A stretch of 64,000 nt of DNA from Flectobacillus sp. BAB-3569 (GCF_002270355.1 NZ_NJFZ01000006.1:310001-374000); one strand, 5' to 3'. Positions 46,625 through 55,515 are shown, counted from the stretch's first letter. Notes: generated from the letters alone by a model not told the origin. Translations and numbers: made by a program.

Positions 46625-47122
46625 ATGGAAAAAGTATTTATAGCTCCTAATGCCTCGGTGATGGGAGATGTTACCTTCGGGAAGGGCGTTTCGGTTTGGT
46701 ATGGCGCTGTGATTCGTGCCGATGTTGAAAAAATTATTATTGGCGATAATACCAATATTCAAGATACCGCAGTGTTACACGCCGACCCAGGCGATCCAAC
46801 TATCATAGGCAAGTCCGTTACGGTTGGTCATGGGGCTATTGTACATGGTGCAGTCGTTGGTGATGGCTCGCTGATTGGTATGCGTGCTACGGTGTTGAAT
46901 AAAGCCAAAATTGGAAAAGGCTGTATCATTGGCGCACATGCGCTTGTGACAGAGAAAATGGAAATTCCTGATTATTCCTTGGCTGTCGGGGCGCCAGCGA
47001 AGGTGATTCGTCAGCTTACGCCTGAGCAAGCTGAAAAGATGAAGCTTGGTGCTCAACATTACGTCGATATGGCCGAGCGTCACGATAGAGGGGAGTTTCC
47101 TTTGGTATCTACAATTGAGTGA
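46625..47122 (+). CDS. Gamma carbonic anhydrase-like hexapeptide protein
   Basis: A 165-aa left-handed beta-helix protein of the gamma-carbonic anhydrase/PaaY/YrdA group. Isoleucine-patch hexapeptides run from about 10 to 125 (IIGDNTNIQDTAVLHADPG, GDGSLIGMRATVLNKAKIG). Histidines in LHADPG and VGHGAIVHG are the zinc ligands of the trimeric family. The C-terminal helix (TPEQAEKMKLGAQHYVDMAER) is usual. Most such homologues have low or unproven carbonic anhydrase activity. Divergent from the DUF1080 operon; followed by a composite cassette. Confidence 0.93.
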   Translation: MEKVFIAPNASVMGDVTFGKGVSVWYGAVIRADVEKIIIGDNTNIQDTAVLHADPGDPTIIGKSVTVGHGAIVHGAVVGDGSLIGMRATVLNKAKIGKGCIIGAHALVTEKMEIPDYSLAVGAPAKVIRQLTPEQAEKMKLGAQHYVDMAERHDRGEFPLVSTIE

Positions 47123-47127
47123 ATGTG

Positions 47128-47206
47128 GTAGAGACGCAATGATTACGTCTAAAAAGGTGTTTAAAAAAAAGGCGTTCGGAAAACTGATTCCGAACGCCTT
47201 TTTGAT
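47128..47206. repeat. Composite GTAGAGACG cassette (left part) with terminator
   Basis: Left palindrome GTAGAGACGCAATGATTACG through 47150, then a perfect 16-bp stem AAAAAGGCGTTCGGAA (47166-47181) with TTCCGAACGCCTTTTT (47188-47203). It lies between the convergent carbonic anhydrase and CNT transporter genes. The right end is not recognisable. Confidence 0.8.
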
Positions 47207-47224
47207 AAGTTAATACACAAAATA

Positions 47225-47345
47225 AAATTTAAGGTTTGAGCTTTCGGCAAAAGCATTTTTATCGTTAAATCAAAACATTTTAATACTCTTTGCCTTGTGC
47301 CTAAACTTATAAATCAAATCTGATGCTACACAATTCCTAAATATA
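47225..47345. repeat. GCTTTCGGC-family fragment
   Basis: GGTTTGAGCTTTCGGCAAAAGC followed by ATACTCTTTGCCTTGTGCCT at 47271: the same arm-plus-centre order as at 7999-8085. No right arm is visible. Confidence 0.6.
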
Positions 47346-47388
47346 CTCTATGCCAGTAACTGATATACTGTTAACTAATAACTCCCTT

Positions 47389-48627
47389 TTACAACAAAAG
47401 TCCTGCTAAAGTAGCTGACAAATAACTAGCTAATGTTCCACAAATTAGAGCCTTGAAACCTAGTTTTGCCAAATCAGCACGACGGCTAGGCGCTAGCTCA
47501 CTAATACCTCCAATTTGGATAGCAACCGAGCTAAAGTTGGCAAAACCACAAAGCGCAAAGCTGGTAATAGCAATCGTTTTTGGTGCTAACGTATGCTGTT
47601 GCTTAATCAAGTCAAGATACGCCACAAATTCGTTTACTACCATTTTGGTACCCATCAAGGCGCCTGCTGCTTCAATGTCTTTAGAAGGAACACCCATAGC
47701 CCATGCAAAAATGGCAAATAATTTACCCAAAATAAAGTTGAAGCTTAGCTCTGGCAAACCAATCATAAAGCCAACTTTACCCAAAATCAAGTCTAGCAAT
47801 GCGATTAAAGCAATAAAACCAATCAACATCGCGATAACATTCATACCTACTTTCAAACCGTCACTAGCACCGCCAGCAATAGCATCTACTAAGTTAACGT
47901 GTGCTTTTTCAACTTTGAGTTTTACTGTCCCTTGTGTTTCTGATTCTTCTGTTTCAGGCATTACGATTTTCGAAATCACCAAAGCGCCTGGTGCAGCCAT
48001 AATACTAGCTGCCAAAAGATACTGTGCAGGTACGCCCAAAGCAATATAAGTAGCCATTACACCACCTGCAATACAAGCAAAACTACCTGTCATTGAAGCT
48101 AAAAGCTCCGAATTGGTCATGCCTTTGAGGTAAGGTTTAATCATAATTTGAGCTTCTACCTGTCCAACAAATGTACTTGCTACGTTTGATACCGCTTCAG
48201 CACCACTTACTCCCATCAACCACTTCATACCTTTGGCCATTACGGCAACTACACGCTGCATCAAACCAATATGATAGAGGATGTTTACCAATACTGCCAC
48301 AAAGATGATTGTAGGTACAACTTTAAAAAAGAAAATAAATCCATTTTCTGGACCGAATACTTTACCCAAAAGCTCTTGCTTTACTAATGGACTAAATACA
48401 AACTCGGCACCTTTGTCTGACATTTCTAATAGGCGCTTGATTTTTTCACCTAACCATTGAAAAATGTTTTGACCAAGGTCAGTTTTTAAAATAAAAATAG
48501 CTAGTGAGGCTTGTAAACCTAGTCCCACACCAACTGTACGGTAGTTGATTGCCTTTCGGTTGTTCGACATCAAATAGGCGATTCCTAATATCAATACAAC
48601 TCCGATTAGTCCTGTAAAGCGTTCCAT
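47389..48627 (-). CDS. Concentrative nucleoside transporter (CNT/NupC family)
   Basis: A 412-aa polytopic membrane protein of the CNT family, which couples nucleoside uptake to sodium or proton entry. Family motifs are FVGQVEAQIMIKPYL, the NupC core GGVMATYIALG, GTKMVVNEFVAYLDL and the C-terminal GFANFSSVAIQIGG. About eight to ten hydrophobic helices are evident. It would feed the uridine kinase at 17571-18200, although the genes are not linked. Monocistronic. Confidence 0.94.
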   Translation of the reverse strand: MERFTGLIGVVLILGIAYLMSNNRKAINYRTVGVGLGLQASLAIFILKTDLGQNIFQWLGEKIKRLLEMSDKGAEFVFSPLVKQELLGKVFGPENGFIFFFKVVPTIIFVAVLVNILYHIGLMQRVVAVMAKGMKWLMGVSGAEAVSNVASTFVGQVEAQIMIKPYLKGMTNSELLASMTGSFACIAGGVMATYIALGVPAQYLLAASIMAAPGALVISKIVMPETEESETQGTVKLKVEKAHVNLVDAIAGGASDGLKVGMNVIAMLIGFIALIALLDLILGKVGFMIGLPELSFNFILGKLFAIFAWAMGVPSKDIEAAGALMGTKMVVNEFVAYLDLIKQQHTLAPKTIAITSFALCGFANFSSVAIQIGGISELAPSRRADLAKLGFKALICGTLASYLSATLAGLLL

Positions 48628-48805
48628 GTTTTATGTAATTAGACCGAGATTAGTGCTTAGTTTTATAGTTGATGAATTTTGCAAAAACAGGTAAAGATAG
48701 GAAAAAACTTCCAATTCTATACGAATAAATAGGCGATAGAGCTCAAATGACCTTTTTGAACAGAAAATCCCTGAAGAAATAATTTGTATTGCCCTTATTC
48801 TGTTT

Positions 48806-49348
48806 TTACCAATTCATCCGTTTGCGTAGCTCTATAATATGCGCTACATGGTGTCGCCCATGCCACGAATACATACCTGCCATTACGTTCAATGGATTGG
48901 TGTGGCGTGTAGCTGGATGAAATAATTGTTTATTAAAATCGGCCCTTGTCATATTTTCAAGCAACATTCCCCATCTCAGGTGTAGGGCTTCCAATAAAGT
49001 CAATGACCATTCGATAGGGGCATTTTTGCCATCAGATAGCTCTGCCCAAAGTTGTTCTTCATAGGGTCTTATGGTAGGAATACTCTCGGTGAGAGCTAAT
49101 TTGAATCTGGTATAAGCATTGATATGTGAGTCGGCTACATGGTGTACGGTTTGTCTGACTGTCCAGCCGTCAGGTCGGTAAGGTGTTTCCAATTGTTCTT
49201 TGTTGAGACCTTCAACCGCATCCGTAAGCTGTTGAGGCAATCTTTTAATGTCAAGAATCCACTCTGCTAGTATAGATTCTGTTATTTCATGGGGTTTTTC
49301 AAACTGTCCAATCGGATATTTTAGTAATTCTATATCGTCTTTTTGCAT
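48806..49348 (-). CDS. DinB/YfiT-family putative metal-dependent hydrolase or thiol transferase
   Basis: A 180-aa four-helix protein of the DinB superfamily, closest in pattern to YfiT/BstA. The three metal histidines lie in WTVRQTVHHVADSH and GRHHVAHI; YPIGQFEKP near 16-24 is a family signature. Members in other phyla act as bacillithiol or mycothiol S-transferases or as metal-dependent hydrolases; which applies here is not known. Monocistronic and followed upstream by a large gene-poor region. Confidence 0.9.
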   Translation of the reverse strand: MQKDDIELLKYPIGQFEKPHEITESILAEWILDIKRLPQQLTDAVEGLNKEQLETPYRPDGWTVRQTVHHVADSHINAYTRFKLALTESIPTIRPYEEQLWAELSDGKNAPIEWSLTLLEALHLRWGMLLENMTRADFNKQLFHPATRHTNPLNVMAGMYSWHGRHHVAHIIELRKRMNW

Positions 49349-50007
49349 AAGGTAAAAATTATTTATAACGAATTGATAGTCTTCTAGGATAGAAGGTTTC
49401 TCTAATATATCTATTTCAGTTGTAAAATAGCTAAACTAAAAGCAAAAATTAAGTAACAGGTCATTTGAAGATTAATTTGTTAAAACCCAAGCCTCAAGCC
49501 CTAAGGCTTTTACTTTAGTAGTATAACCACTACAAGATAACTCGTTTAAGTACAAATGCTTACTGCTATTTTGAAGGCTGTATTACTTCAAAGCATCTTC
49601 TGGAAAACACTCGTCAGATGAATATATTTTATAAATTCTTTGAATAGTTAAATTTATAAAAATGACACCTCTAGTTATCAAAAAAATCACGGATAAACAT
49701 CGAAAACTTTAGAATTATATTTTGATTTTTAGAATTTATTCGTAAAATAGTGTAAGCTTTTTCCAAAAACACAAAATATAATACTGATTTAAGTAGAGCT
49801 AAAAAGTGAATAAACAGACCTACTAAGTATTATTCCCTAGATTGGTTTAGTTCCTCAAACAATCCCAAAATCGCTTCAATTTATAAAAGTTTTAGGCTAG
49901 TCGGTAGGAGTCCATCTCCGACTATATTGATACGAATTTTATAGAACATCCTATAAATAGATACCCCTTATTAAACTCAGTATTCACCCTTTAAAAAAAG
50001 ACAGGTT
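49349..50007. other. Gene-free AT-rich region
   Basis: No gene and no member of the repeat families. A short hairpin TAGTCGG...CCGACTA lies at 49898-49924. This stretch forms the left part of a 1.8-kb interval holding only two tiny genes. Confidence 0.6.
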
Positions 50008-50082
50008 ATGAAACATTTAGACAAGTTACCTCCAGTGGTGTTAATTATGTTATTTGTTTTGTTGACATTGGTTAGTGCTTAA
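50008..50082 (+). CDS. Tiny hydrophobic peptide (24 aa)
   Basis: An ATG at 50008 opens a 24-codon frame. The peptide has a charged start (MKHLDKLPP) and a 15-residue hydrophobic stretch ending LTLVSA, then TAA. It resembles small single-pass membrane peptides. The transcript would continue about 165 nt through short hairpins to a strong terminator at 50246-50283. No homologue is known to me. Its neighbour at 50732 has the same design (GTTATGAAA at the start, basic N-terminus, hydrophobic tail). Confidence 0.5.
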   Translation: MKHLDKLPPVVLIMLFVLLTLVSA

Positions 50083-50245
50083 TAAGTAATGCCATCGTCT
50101 TCTAAACACAGCGATATTTCATCGCTTACAACATGTAACGCCTTGTCTACGACAGGTGATTGGGGCAATCATCTGGACTCGTACCCATTTTGTAGAATTG
50201 ACTTGATTACAATCTTATCAGCTTTTGCCGAGCTACATAGTTAAT

Positions 50246-50283
50246 AGACCTGTGAAGTTGTATTTTACAGGTCTTTTTCTTTC
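50246..50283 (+). terminator. Strong terminator after tiny peptide gene
   Basis: AGACCTGT / ACAGGTCT stem, with three more weak inner pairs, followed by TTTTTCTTT. No larger gene ends here, so it supports a separate short transcript. Confidence 0.8.
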
Positions 50284-50488
50284 CGAATGTTTCATTCTTT
50301 TATAGCCTAAAAAATCCACTCAAATTCATTGCTACAATTACCTTCGGATATCACACCATGTTGATAGCTTGATTTAGACTTAGTTTTAGCACTTAAAGCA
50401 TCTCAAGTAAAAAAAATATTCAAATAGTACAATTATGGGTTTTGCGCATATCTTAAAATATCTTCTCTTTGATGCTTTGATTTAATCC

Positions 50489-50496
50489 TATTTTTG
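50489..50496 (+). promoter_or_regulatory. Candidate promoter upstream of second tiny gene
   Basis: TATTTTTG, exact -7 match, with TTG (50469-50471) 17 bp upstream, the expected spacing. Confidence 0.45.
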
Positions 50497-50609
50497 TTAA
50501 TTTTACATAAATGAAATGCATTATGTGATTTTTCAGAACCTATTTTTTAATTTTTATAAAAATTTACTAAAAATTAAACAGTTTTTAATGTTGTTTTTGT
50601 AATTATTGA

Positions 50610-50617
50610 TAAATTTG
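50610..50617 (+). promoter_or_regulatory. Candidate promoter of second tiny peptide gene
   Basis: TAAATTTG, exact -7 match, with TTG (50591-50593) 16 bp upstream. Transcription would start near 50624, about 108 nt before the ATG. Confidence 0.45.
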
Positions 50618-50731
50618 TCTTATTGAAAAAGTGCTATATGCTGTTTCATTTTTTTCCCTTAACTATCAAATTATAATCAACAAGCTAGAGCCGTACTTCA
50701 TCCTTTGTTTCACTACTAACTAAGACGTGTT

Positions 50732-50818
50732 ATGAAAACAGTACTCAAACTCTCAGACTACCTTAAAATGTTGTTGGCTGCCATTGGCGCATATTTTGGC
50801 GCATGGATTTTAGCCTAA
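50732..50818 (+). CDS. Tiny hydrophobic peptide (28 aa)
   Basis: An ATG at 50732 opens a 28-codon frame with a basic start (MKTVLKLSDYLK) and a hydrophobic Gly/Ala-rich helix ending GAWILA, then TAA. Directly downstream the transcript can fold a stem from GAGTATTCTAGAA (50840) and TTTCTAGAATTCTC (50884-50897), enclosing GAAGG/CCTTC. Two candidate promoters precede it. Function unknown; a type I toxin, a leader peptide or a small membrane regulator are all possible. Confidence 0.5.
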   Translation: MKTVLKLSDYLKMLLAAIGAYFGAWILA

Positions 50819-50839
50819 TGCTTGTTCATGTTGTTTGTG

Positions 50840-50897
50840 AGTATTCTAGAAGGGCGTCCTTCGCACATTTCTGCTCATTCGACTTTCTAGAATTCTC
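50840..50897 (+). ncRNA. Stem-loop in 3' region of tiny peptide transcript
   Basis: ATTCTAGAA (50843-50851) is the exact reverse complement of TTCTAGAAT (50885-50893), extended by GAG/CTC. An inner alternative hairpin GAAGG-GCGT-CCTTC (50849-50862) competes with the left arm. Confidence 0.4.
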
Positions 50898-51126
50898 TCG
50901 CAACAAGTTTCTCAATTTTGACGAATAGGATATAAAACCCTAAAATAACCATATCAAGTTGCAGAATTTCATACTAGGTATGAGGTTTTGTTTTAAAGTA
51001 AAACAAGGTAATAATGACAGTCCTGCGTTAAAGATTATTGTGACCGCATCAACAAACTCAACTGCATTATGCTTATCGATAAATAGACTATCATTACTCA
51101 AATCACTTCAAAAACAACGTCTTACC

Positions 51127-52299
51127 ATGTCATTCAATATCAATCGCCGTGATTGGCTCAAGAAAAGTCTTATAGCTACCGCAGGTTTGAGCGCAGCCTC
51201 AACCTATATCCAACGTGCACAAGCAAATCCAACTGTAAGAAGAGAGTTACAAATGAGTTTGTCGCCTGATTTTCAGTTAGAAAATTCGTTTGTAGGAATC
51301 AATCCTCCTGTGGTAATGAAGGCTCGCTTGGGTGCGAATGAAAACCCTTGGGGACCGTCGGCAAAAACTAAAGAGGCATTAATTGAGGCTGTTGGGGTAT
51401 CAAATCGCTACGGTATGCAAAGCCGTGCGGCGTTGGTGAAGTTGATTGCAGAAAAAGAAGGTGTTCCTGAAAATTATATCTTATTGGGTGCTGGTTCTTC
51501 AGAGTTGTTGACAGCTTCGATGGTGGCTTATGGTTTGAAAGGAAAGATTATCTGTGGCGACCCATGCTATATTTCAGGGAATGAAGAAAAAATCCCAATG
51601 GAAAAAGTGCCATTGACTAAGGATTATCAATATGATTTAGATGCTATTGCGGGTCGCTTGAATGGCTCACAAAGTTTGGTATATATTACGAATCCTAATA
51701 ACCCGACTGGCGCTATATTGCCAGCAGATCAGCTTACTGCGTTTATCAACAAAGTTTCTGACAAAACTCCTGTGCTGGTTGATGAGGCTTATATTGATTA
51801 TGCCAAAAATCCTAAGACGGACTGTATGGTGGCATCGATTAATGCAGGTAAAAATGTATTGATTTTGCGTACTATGTCTAAGCTATACGCTTTTGCTGGT
51901 TTGCGTGTGGGTTATGCTATTGCTAAGCCAGAAATTTTAAAAACAATCGCACCGTATTGCTCTGGAGGTTTTGATATTTCAGTTCCTTCTTTTGCAGCAG
52001 CAGTTGCGGCTTTGAAAGATACAGATTTCCAACACTTGACCTTAACGAATACTGCGGAATCAAAGAAATACCTTTATGATTTCTTGACAAAAGCAGGTTA
52101 TTCTTATATCCCATCCTCAGCAAATTTTGTGTTGTTCCCAATCAAAATGAAAGGGCAAGACCTTATGAGTAAGCTTATGGCTGAAGGGGTTATGGTAAGA
52201 AGATGGGAGTTTGACCGCCAACACTGGTGCCGTGTTTCTATTGGAACCATGGACGAAATGAAGGCCTTTACGGATGCTTTCTCGAAAATCGCCTCTTAG
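51127..52299 (+). CDS. Tat-exported class I/II aminotransferase (HisC-like)
   Basis: A 390-aa fold-type I PLP enzyme resembling histidinol-phosphate aminotransferase: NENP near 71-74, NPNNPTG (189-195), DEAYIDY (219-225), and Schiff-base lysine K252 in TMSKLYAFAGLRVGYA. Unlike cytoplasmic HisC it starts with a twin-arginine signal (NRRDWLKKSLIATAG, cleavage near QAQA-type site around 33). The start is the ATG at 51127, since the frame upstream of it lacks protein-like features. It is followed 140 bp later by a Tat-exported amine oxidase, so the pair may deaminate or transaminate amino compounds outside the cytoplasm. Confidence 0.88.
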   Translation: MSFNINRRDWLKKSLIATAGLSAASTYIQRAQANPTVRRELQMSLSPDFQLENSFVGINPPVVMKARLGANENPWGPSAKTKEALIEAVGVSNRYGMQSRAALVKLIAEKEGVPENYILLGAGSSELLTASMVAYGLKGKIICGDPCYISGNEEKIPMEKVPLTKDYQYDLDAIAGRLNGSQSLVYITNPNNPTGAILPADQLTAFINKVSDKTPVLVDEAYIDYAKNPKTDCMVASINAGKNVLILRTMSKLYAFAGLRVGYAIAKPEILKTIAPYCSGGFDISVPSFAAAVAALKDTDFQHLTLTNTAESKKYLYDFLTKAGYSYIPSSANFVLFPIKMKGQDLMSKLMAEGVMVRRWEFDRQHWCRVSIGTMDEMKAFTDAFSKIAS

Positions 52300-52439
52300 A
52301 TAATTGATAAAAGTCATCGATTTGGATTGTTGAGCAACTATTTGATTTTCTTATTTTTACTATTTTTTCTAACAAAAAATCAAAGTTTGTTTATCAGCAA
52401 AATACAAATCAAGCATTTCAATTATTAAGACACAACATT

Positions 52440-53987
52440 ATGACGAGAAGAGATTTTATAGAAAGAACAGGTGCTGCTAGCTATTTGACATTATTAGGCT
52501 TAGGAATGATTCCAGAAGCAAATTCACAACCCTTGGATTTGCAAAGAGGAAAGGCCGATAAGAAAATTATCATCCTAGGAGCTGGTTTAGCAGGATTATG
52601 TTCGGCTTATGAGTTAACAAAATTAGGCTATCAAGTTACAGTACTAGAAGCACGCAGTCGCCCAGGTGGACGTGTTTGGACTGTAAGAGGTGGCACCACA
52701 GAAACTGAAATTGGAGGTCCTTCACAAACGGCACAATTCGATAAAGGACTTTACTTGAACGGTGGTGCGGCACGTATTCCGCACAATCACGAAACGACGC
52801 TCCATTATTGTCGTGAATTTAATATTCCACTCGAGATATTTATGAATATGAACGAGGGTGCTTATTACTACAGCGATAATGGAACAGGTCCTTTGGCAAA
52901 CAAACGAGTGAAAATTCGTGAAATTCATGCCGACGTTCGTGGATACACAGGAGAATTATTGGCAAAGGCGGCTGACCAAAAAGCCCTAGATCAAGATTTG
53001 ACCAAAGAGGATATCGACAAACTCATTGCATATCTGAAAGAGGAATGTGATTTGGATATTACCAAAAAATACAAAGGCTCAGAACGACACGGATATTTGC
53101 GTCAGGGTGGGTATGGAGATCAAATCCCACAATTGGCAGAACCTTACTCGTTACATGACATTATCGCTGGAGGGTTGTTTCACCCTGCATTTTCGAATGT
53201 AAGCGAATATACTTTCAATCAGCAACCAGTTATGTTACAGCCTGTTGGCGGAATGGATGCTATTCCGTATGAGTTTGCAAAGCGTCTTGAAGGAAAAATA
53301 CAATATCAAACTGAAGTAAAAGAAATTCGAAAAACACAGCCAGGTGTTCGAATAGTGTACAAAGATAAAGCTGGACAAGAAAAAGAACTCAAGGCCGATT
53401 ATTGTATTTGTACAATTCCTTTACCTGTATTGCGCAATATACAAACAGACCTTTCATCAGATATTCGTCGTGCAATAGACTTTACGGCTTACATGAATAC
53501 TGGTAAAATTGGATTGCAGTTTAAGCGTAGATTCTGGGAGGAAGACGATAAAATATTTGGAGGTATTTCTCGTACCAACATGGATATTACCCAAATTTTT
53601 TATCCTTCCTACAACTTTATGGGTAAGAAAGGTTTACTGAAAGGCTATTACAATTTCCATGATCGAGCCGTTAAAATGGGTAATTTATCCATTGCCGAAC
53701 GAGAAAAGGCAGCCTTAGAACAAGGAAGTAAAATTCACCCGCAATATGCTACCGAATTTGAAAGTTCCTTTTCGTTGGCATGGCAAAAAATTCCTTATTC
53801 GCAAGGAGGCTGGGCAGAATATACCGATGCACAACGCAAAAGATTGTATCCAGCCTTGATTAAGCCTGATGATGAGATTTACATGGCAGGAGAACATACC
53901 ACACACCTTACCGCTTGGATGGCAGGAGCGCTAGAATCGGCCAAAGCTGTGGTAGATCAAATTCACCGCCGTGTCAATGCATCGTAA
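52440..53987 (+). CDS. Tat-exported flavin amine oxidase
   Basis: A 515-aa FAD-dependent monoamine/L-amino acid oxidase-like protein. The twin-arginine signal TRRDFIERTGAASY is at 2-15. The FAD-binding fold has GAGLAG (47-52), the E70-A-R region and GGR (76-78). The C-terminal signature MAGEHTTHLTAWMAGALESA closes the FAD site. Such enzymes oxidise amines or amino acids, giving an imine and hydrogen peroxide. Export through Tat suits a protein that folds with its flavin first. It is the second gene after the Tat aminotransferase. Confidence 0.93.
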   Translation: MTRRDFIERTGAASYLTLLGLGMIPEANSQPLDLQRGKADKKIIILGAGLAGLCSAYELTKLGYQVTVLEARSRPGGRVWTVRGGTTETEIGGPSQTAQFDKGLYLNGGAARIPHNHETTLHYCREFNIPLEIFMNMNEGAYYYSDNGTGPLANKRVKIREIHADVRGYTGELLAKAADQKALDQDLTKEDIDKLIAYLKEECDLDITKKYKGSERHGYLRQGGYGDQIPQLAEPYSLHDIIAGGLFHPAFSNVSEYTFNQQPVMLQPVGGMDAIPYEFAKRLEGKIQYQTEVKEIRKTQPGVRIVYKDKAGQEKELKADYCICTIPLPVLRNIQTDLSSDIRRAIDFTAYMNTGKIGLQFKRRFWEEDDKIFGGISRTNMDITQIFYPSYNFMGKKGLLKGYYNFHDRAVKMGNLSIAEREKAALEQGSKIHPQYATEFESSFSLAWQKIPYSQGGWAEYTDAQRKRLYPALIKPDDEIYMAGEHTTHLTAWMAGALESAKAVVDQIHRRVNAS

Positions 53988-54162
53988 GAATTTTTGACCT
54001 TGTCTTTTTACTTTTTAATTAAAATTATTTTAAAAAAATTGAGATACTATTATTTGATAATCAATAATTTATTATATTTATAATTGTAAGATAATTTTGA
54101 TTTAATAATGCTGTATTTCAAAAAACTATTACACAAGTTTTCAGTAGTGATGAGTTATTTTC

Positions 54163-54216
54163 GAGGTTCGAAACCCCTCAGCCACTTGTTACAATATCAA
54201 GTGCTTCATTATTGAA
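54163..54216 (+). ncRNA. Hairpins in leader of Hint protein gene
   Basis: Three short stems follow one another: GAGG...CCTC (54163-54179), CACTTG...CAAGTG (54183-54203) and CTTCA...TGAAG (54204-54217), ending about 16 nt before the start codon. They may form a regulatory leader; the GGTTCGAAACC sequence only mimics a tRNA T-arm. Confidence 0.35.
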
Positions 54217-54233
54217 GACCAAAATTATTCAGT

Positions 54234-55190
54234 ATGAAAAAAGTATTATTAGTATTTGGTTTAGTTTGCTCAACTCTTTTCGCCAAGGCTCAAGAAGTAG
54301 CTAAAGTGGGAATCAAAAATGCTGATTATGATGCGCTTAAGAAAATTGCAGTCAAAAATCCTGACAAGGATACATATATTAAAGAGGGAGCTTACGTATT
54401 GGATAACAGCAACCCACCATACATCTTCAAATTCTCAGATGGAAAAGAGCGTCGTATATATTTATACAAAGTCTTAGAAACTGCCGAAATGAAGGAAATG
54501 GGCTCTTTAATGGTTTTTACAACGCCAAAGGACGGTAAAAAAATCAGTTTAGTAGTGCCTAATCCAATGGCAGAAAAAGAAGTTTGGGGCAAATACATTG
54601 ATGACCTAAAAGATGGCGAAAAAGCTGTTTCTGGATTTTCTTCATGTGTAGCTTTTGTATTGGCAAAAGAGTTTACAGGTGGCGCTTCAGGTGCTGAGCA
54701 TGGCGCAGAAGACAAATACGAATATTGTTTTCCTGAGACGGCTGTCGTAACAATGGCCGATGGTTCACAAAAGTCTATTGCAGAAGTAAAAGCGGGTGAA
54801 GTTGTGATGTCTTATAACACTATAACAAACCAAGCTGAAACAACGCTTGTCGATGAAGTAATCGAGCACGATAATAAGTCTTTTGGAATCGTAAAAGTAT
54901 TATTGAGTGATGCCGAAGATCAAGCGTTTGCTTCGACACAACCGCTTTTCCAACTAACAGAATTGGAAGGTACAGCCAACCATCCAGTAATGACAACTAC
55001 TGGTCACGCTAAACTAGGTAAGTTGAAAGTGGGCGAACAAGTTTTGATGTACAATAGCGATACGCATACTTTTAATCGCTATAAAGTATTTTCAACTAAT
55101 TCAGACTATCGTACGGTCGAAAAGGTGTATAACCTTCGTACCGCTAATGATAAATACCTCGTAAATTCTATCGTGGTATTAGAAAAATAA
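54234..55190 (+). CDS. Secreted protein with C-terminal Hint (hedgehog/intein) domain
   Basis: A 318-aa exported protein. Residues 1-19 are a signal peptide. Residues about 20-164 form an N-terminal domain that I do not recognise. A Hint domain begins at C165 (CFPETAVVTMADGSQKSI), with GEVVMSYN as the following strand, the block-B motif T247-A-N-H250 and GEQVLMYN near 267-274. It ends VYNLRTANDKYLVNSIVVLEK-like, without the His-Asn end or extein of an intein. Cys165 and the TxxH motif are what an N-to-S acyl shift needs, so hedgehog-type self-cleavage or transfer of the N-domain is plausible. Monocistronic, terminator downstream. Confidence 0.87.
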   Translation: MKKVLLVFGLVCSTLFAKAQEVAKVGIKNADYDALKKIAVKNPDKDTYIKEGAYVLDNSNPPYIFKFSDGKERRIYLYKVLETAEMKEMGSLMVFTTPKDGKKISLVVPNPMAEKEVWGKYIDDLKDGEKAVSGFSSCVAFVLAKEFTGGASGAEHGAEDKYEYCFPETAVVTMADGSQKSIAEVKAGEVVMSYNTITNQAETTLVDEVIEHDNKSFGIVKVLLSDAEDQAFASTQPLFQLTELEGTANHPVMTTTGHAKLGKLKVGEQVLMYNSDTHTFNRYKVFSTNSDYRTVEKVYNLRTANDKYLVNSIVVLEK

Positions 55191-55292
55191 GTGAAATGGT
55201 TTAATGCACATCGAAGGTTTCGACCTTCAACCTAAATATTAAGCCTACCGAAAGGGACTTAATTTTTTTGAGATTGTTTTTGGATAATTTTT

Positions 55293-55330
55293 AAATCCTT
55301 TCTCTTCTAGGGAAAGGATTTATTTTTTAT
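55293..55330 (+). terminator. Terminator of Hint protein gene
   Basis: A 10-bp stem AAATCCTTTC / GAAAGGATTT with 9-nt loop followed by ATTTTTTAT. Confidence 0.8.
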
Positions 55331-55515
55331 ATGGGGTAATATCTGCTTTCTGAGTGTGTTTTAAGCGAAATTCATGACTTAAAGAGTCTTTTCTCTAAAA
55401 GAATATTTTAGTACTAATCCAAGATTAGTTTTTGGTAAAAAAGAGAGTATAGAATTTTTTGTTCATTTTGTTTAAAAAAAATTGTTAAAATTATATTTTA
55501 TTCAAAAAATGATAT

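Noticed and set aside
50959-51126. 56-residue N-terminal extension of the Tat aminotransferase
   Set aside because: It would bury the twin-arginine signal inside the protein and lacks family similarity; the ATG at 51127 is preferred.
54150-54200. GGTTCGAAACCCC resembling a tRNA T-arm
   Set aside because: No acceptor, D or anticodon stems can be formed around it and there is no CCA-compatible end; treated as a leader hairpin.
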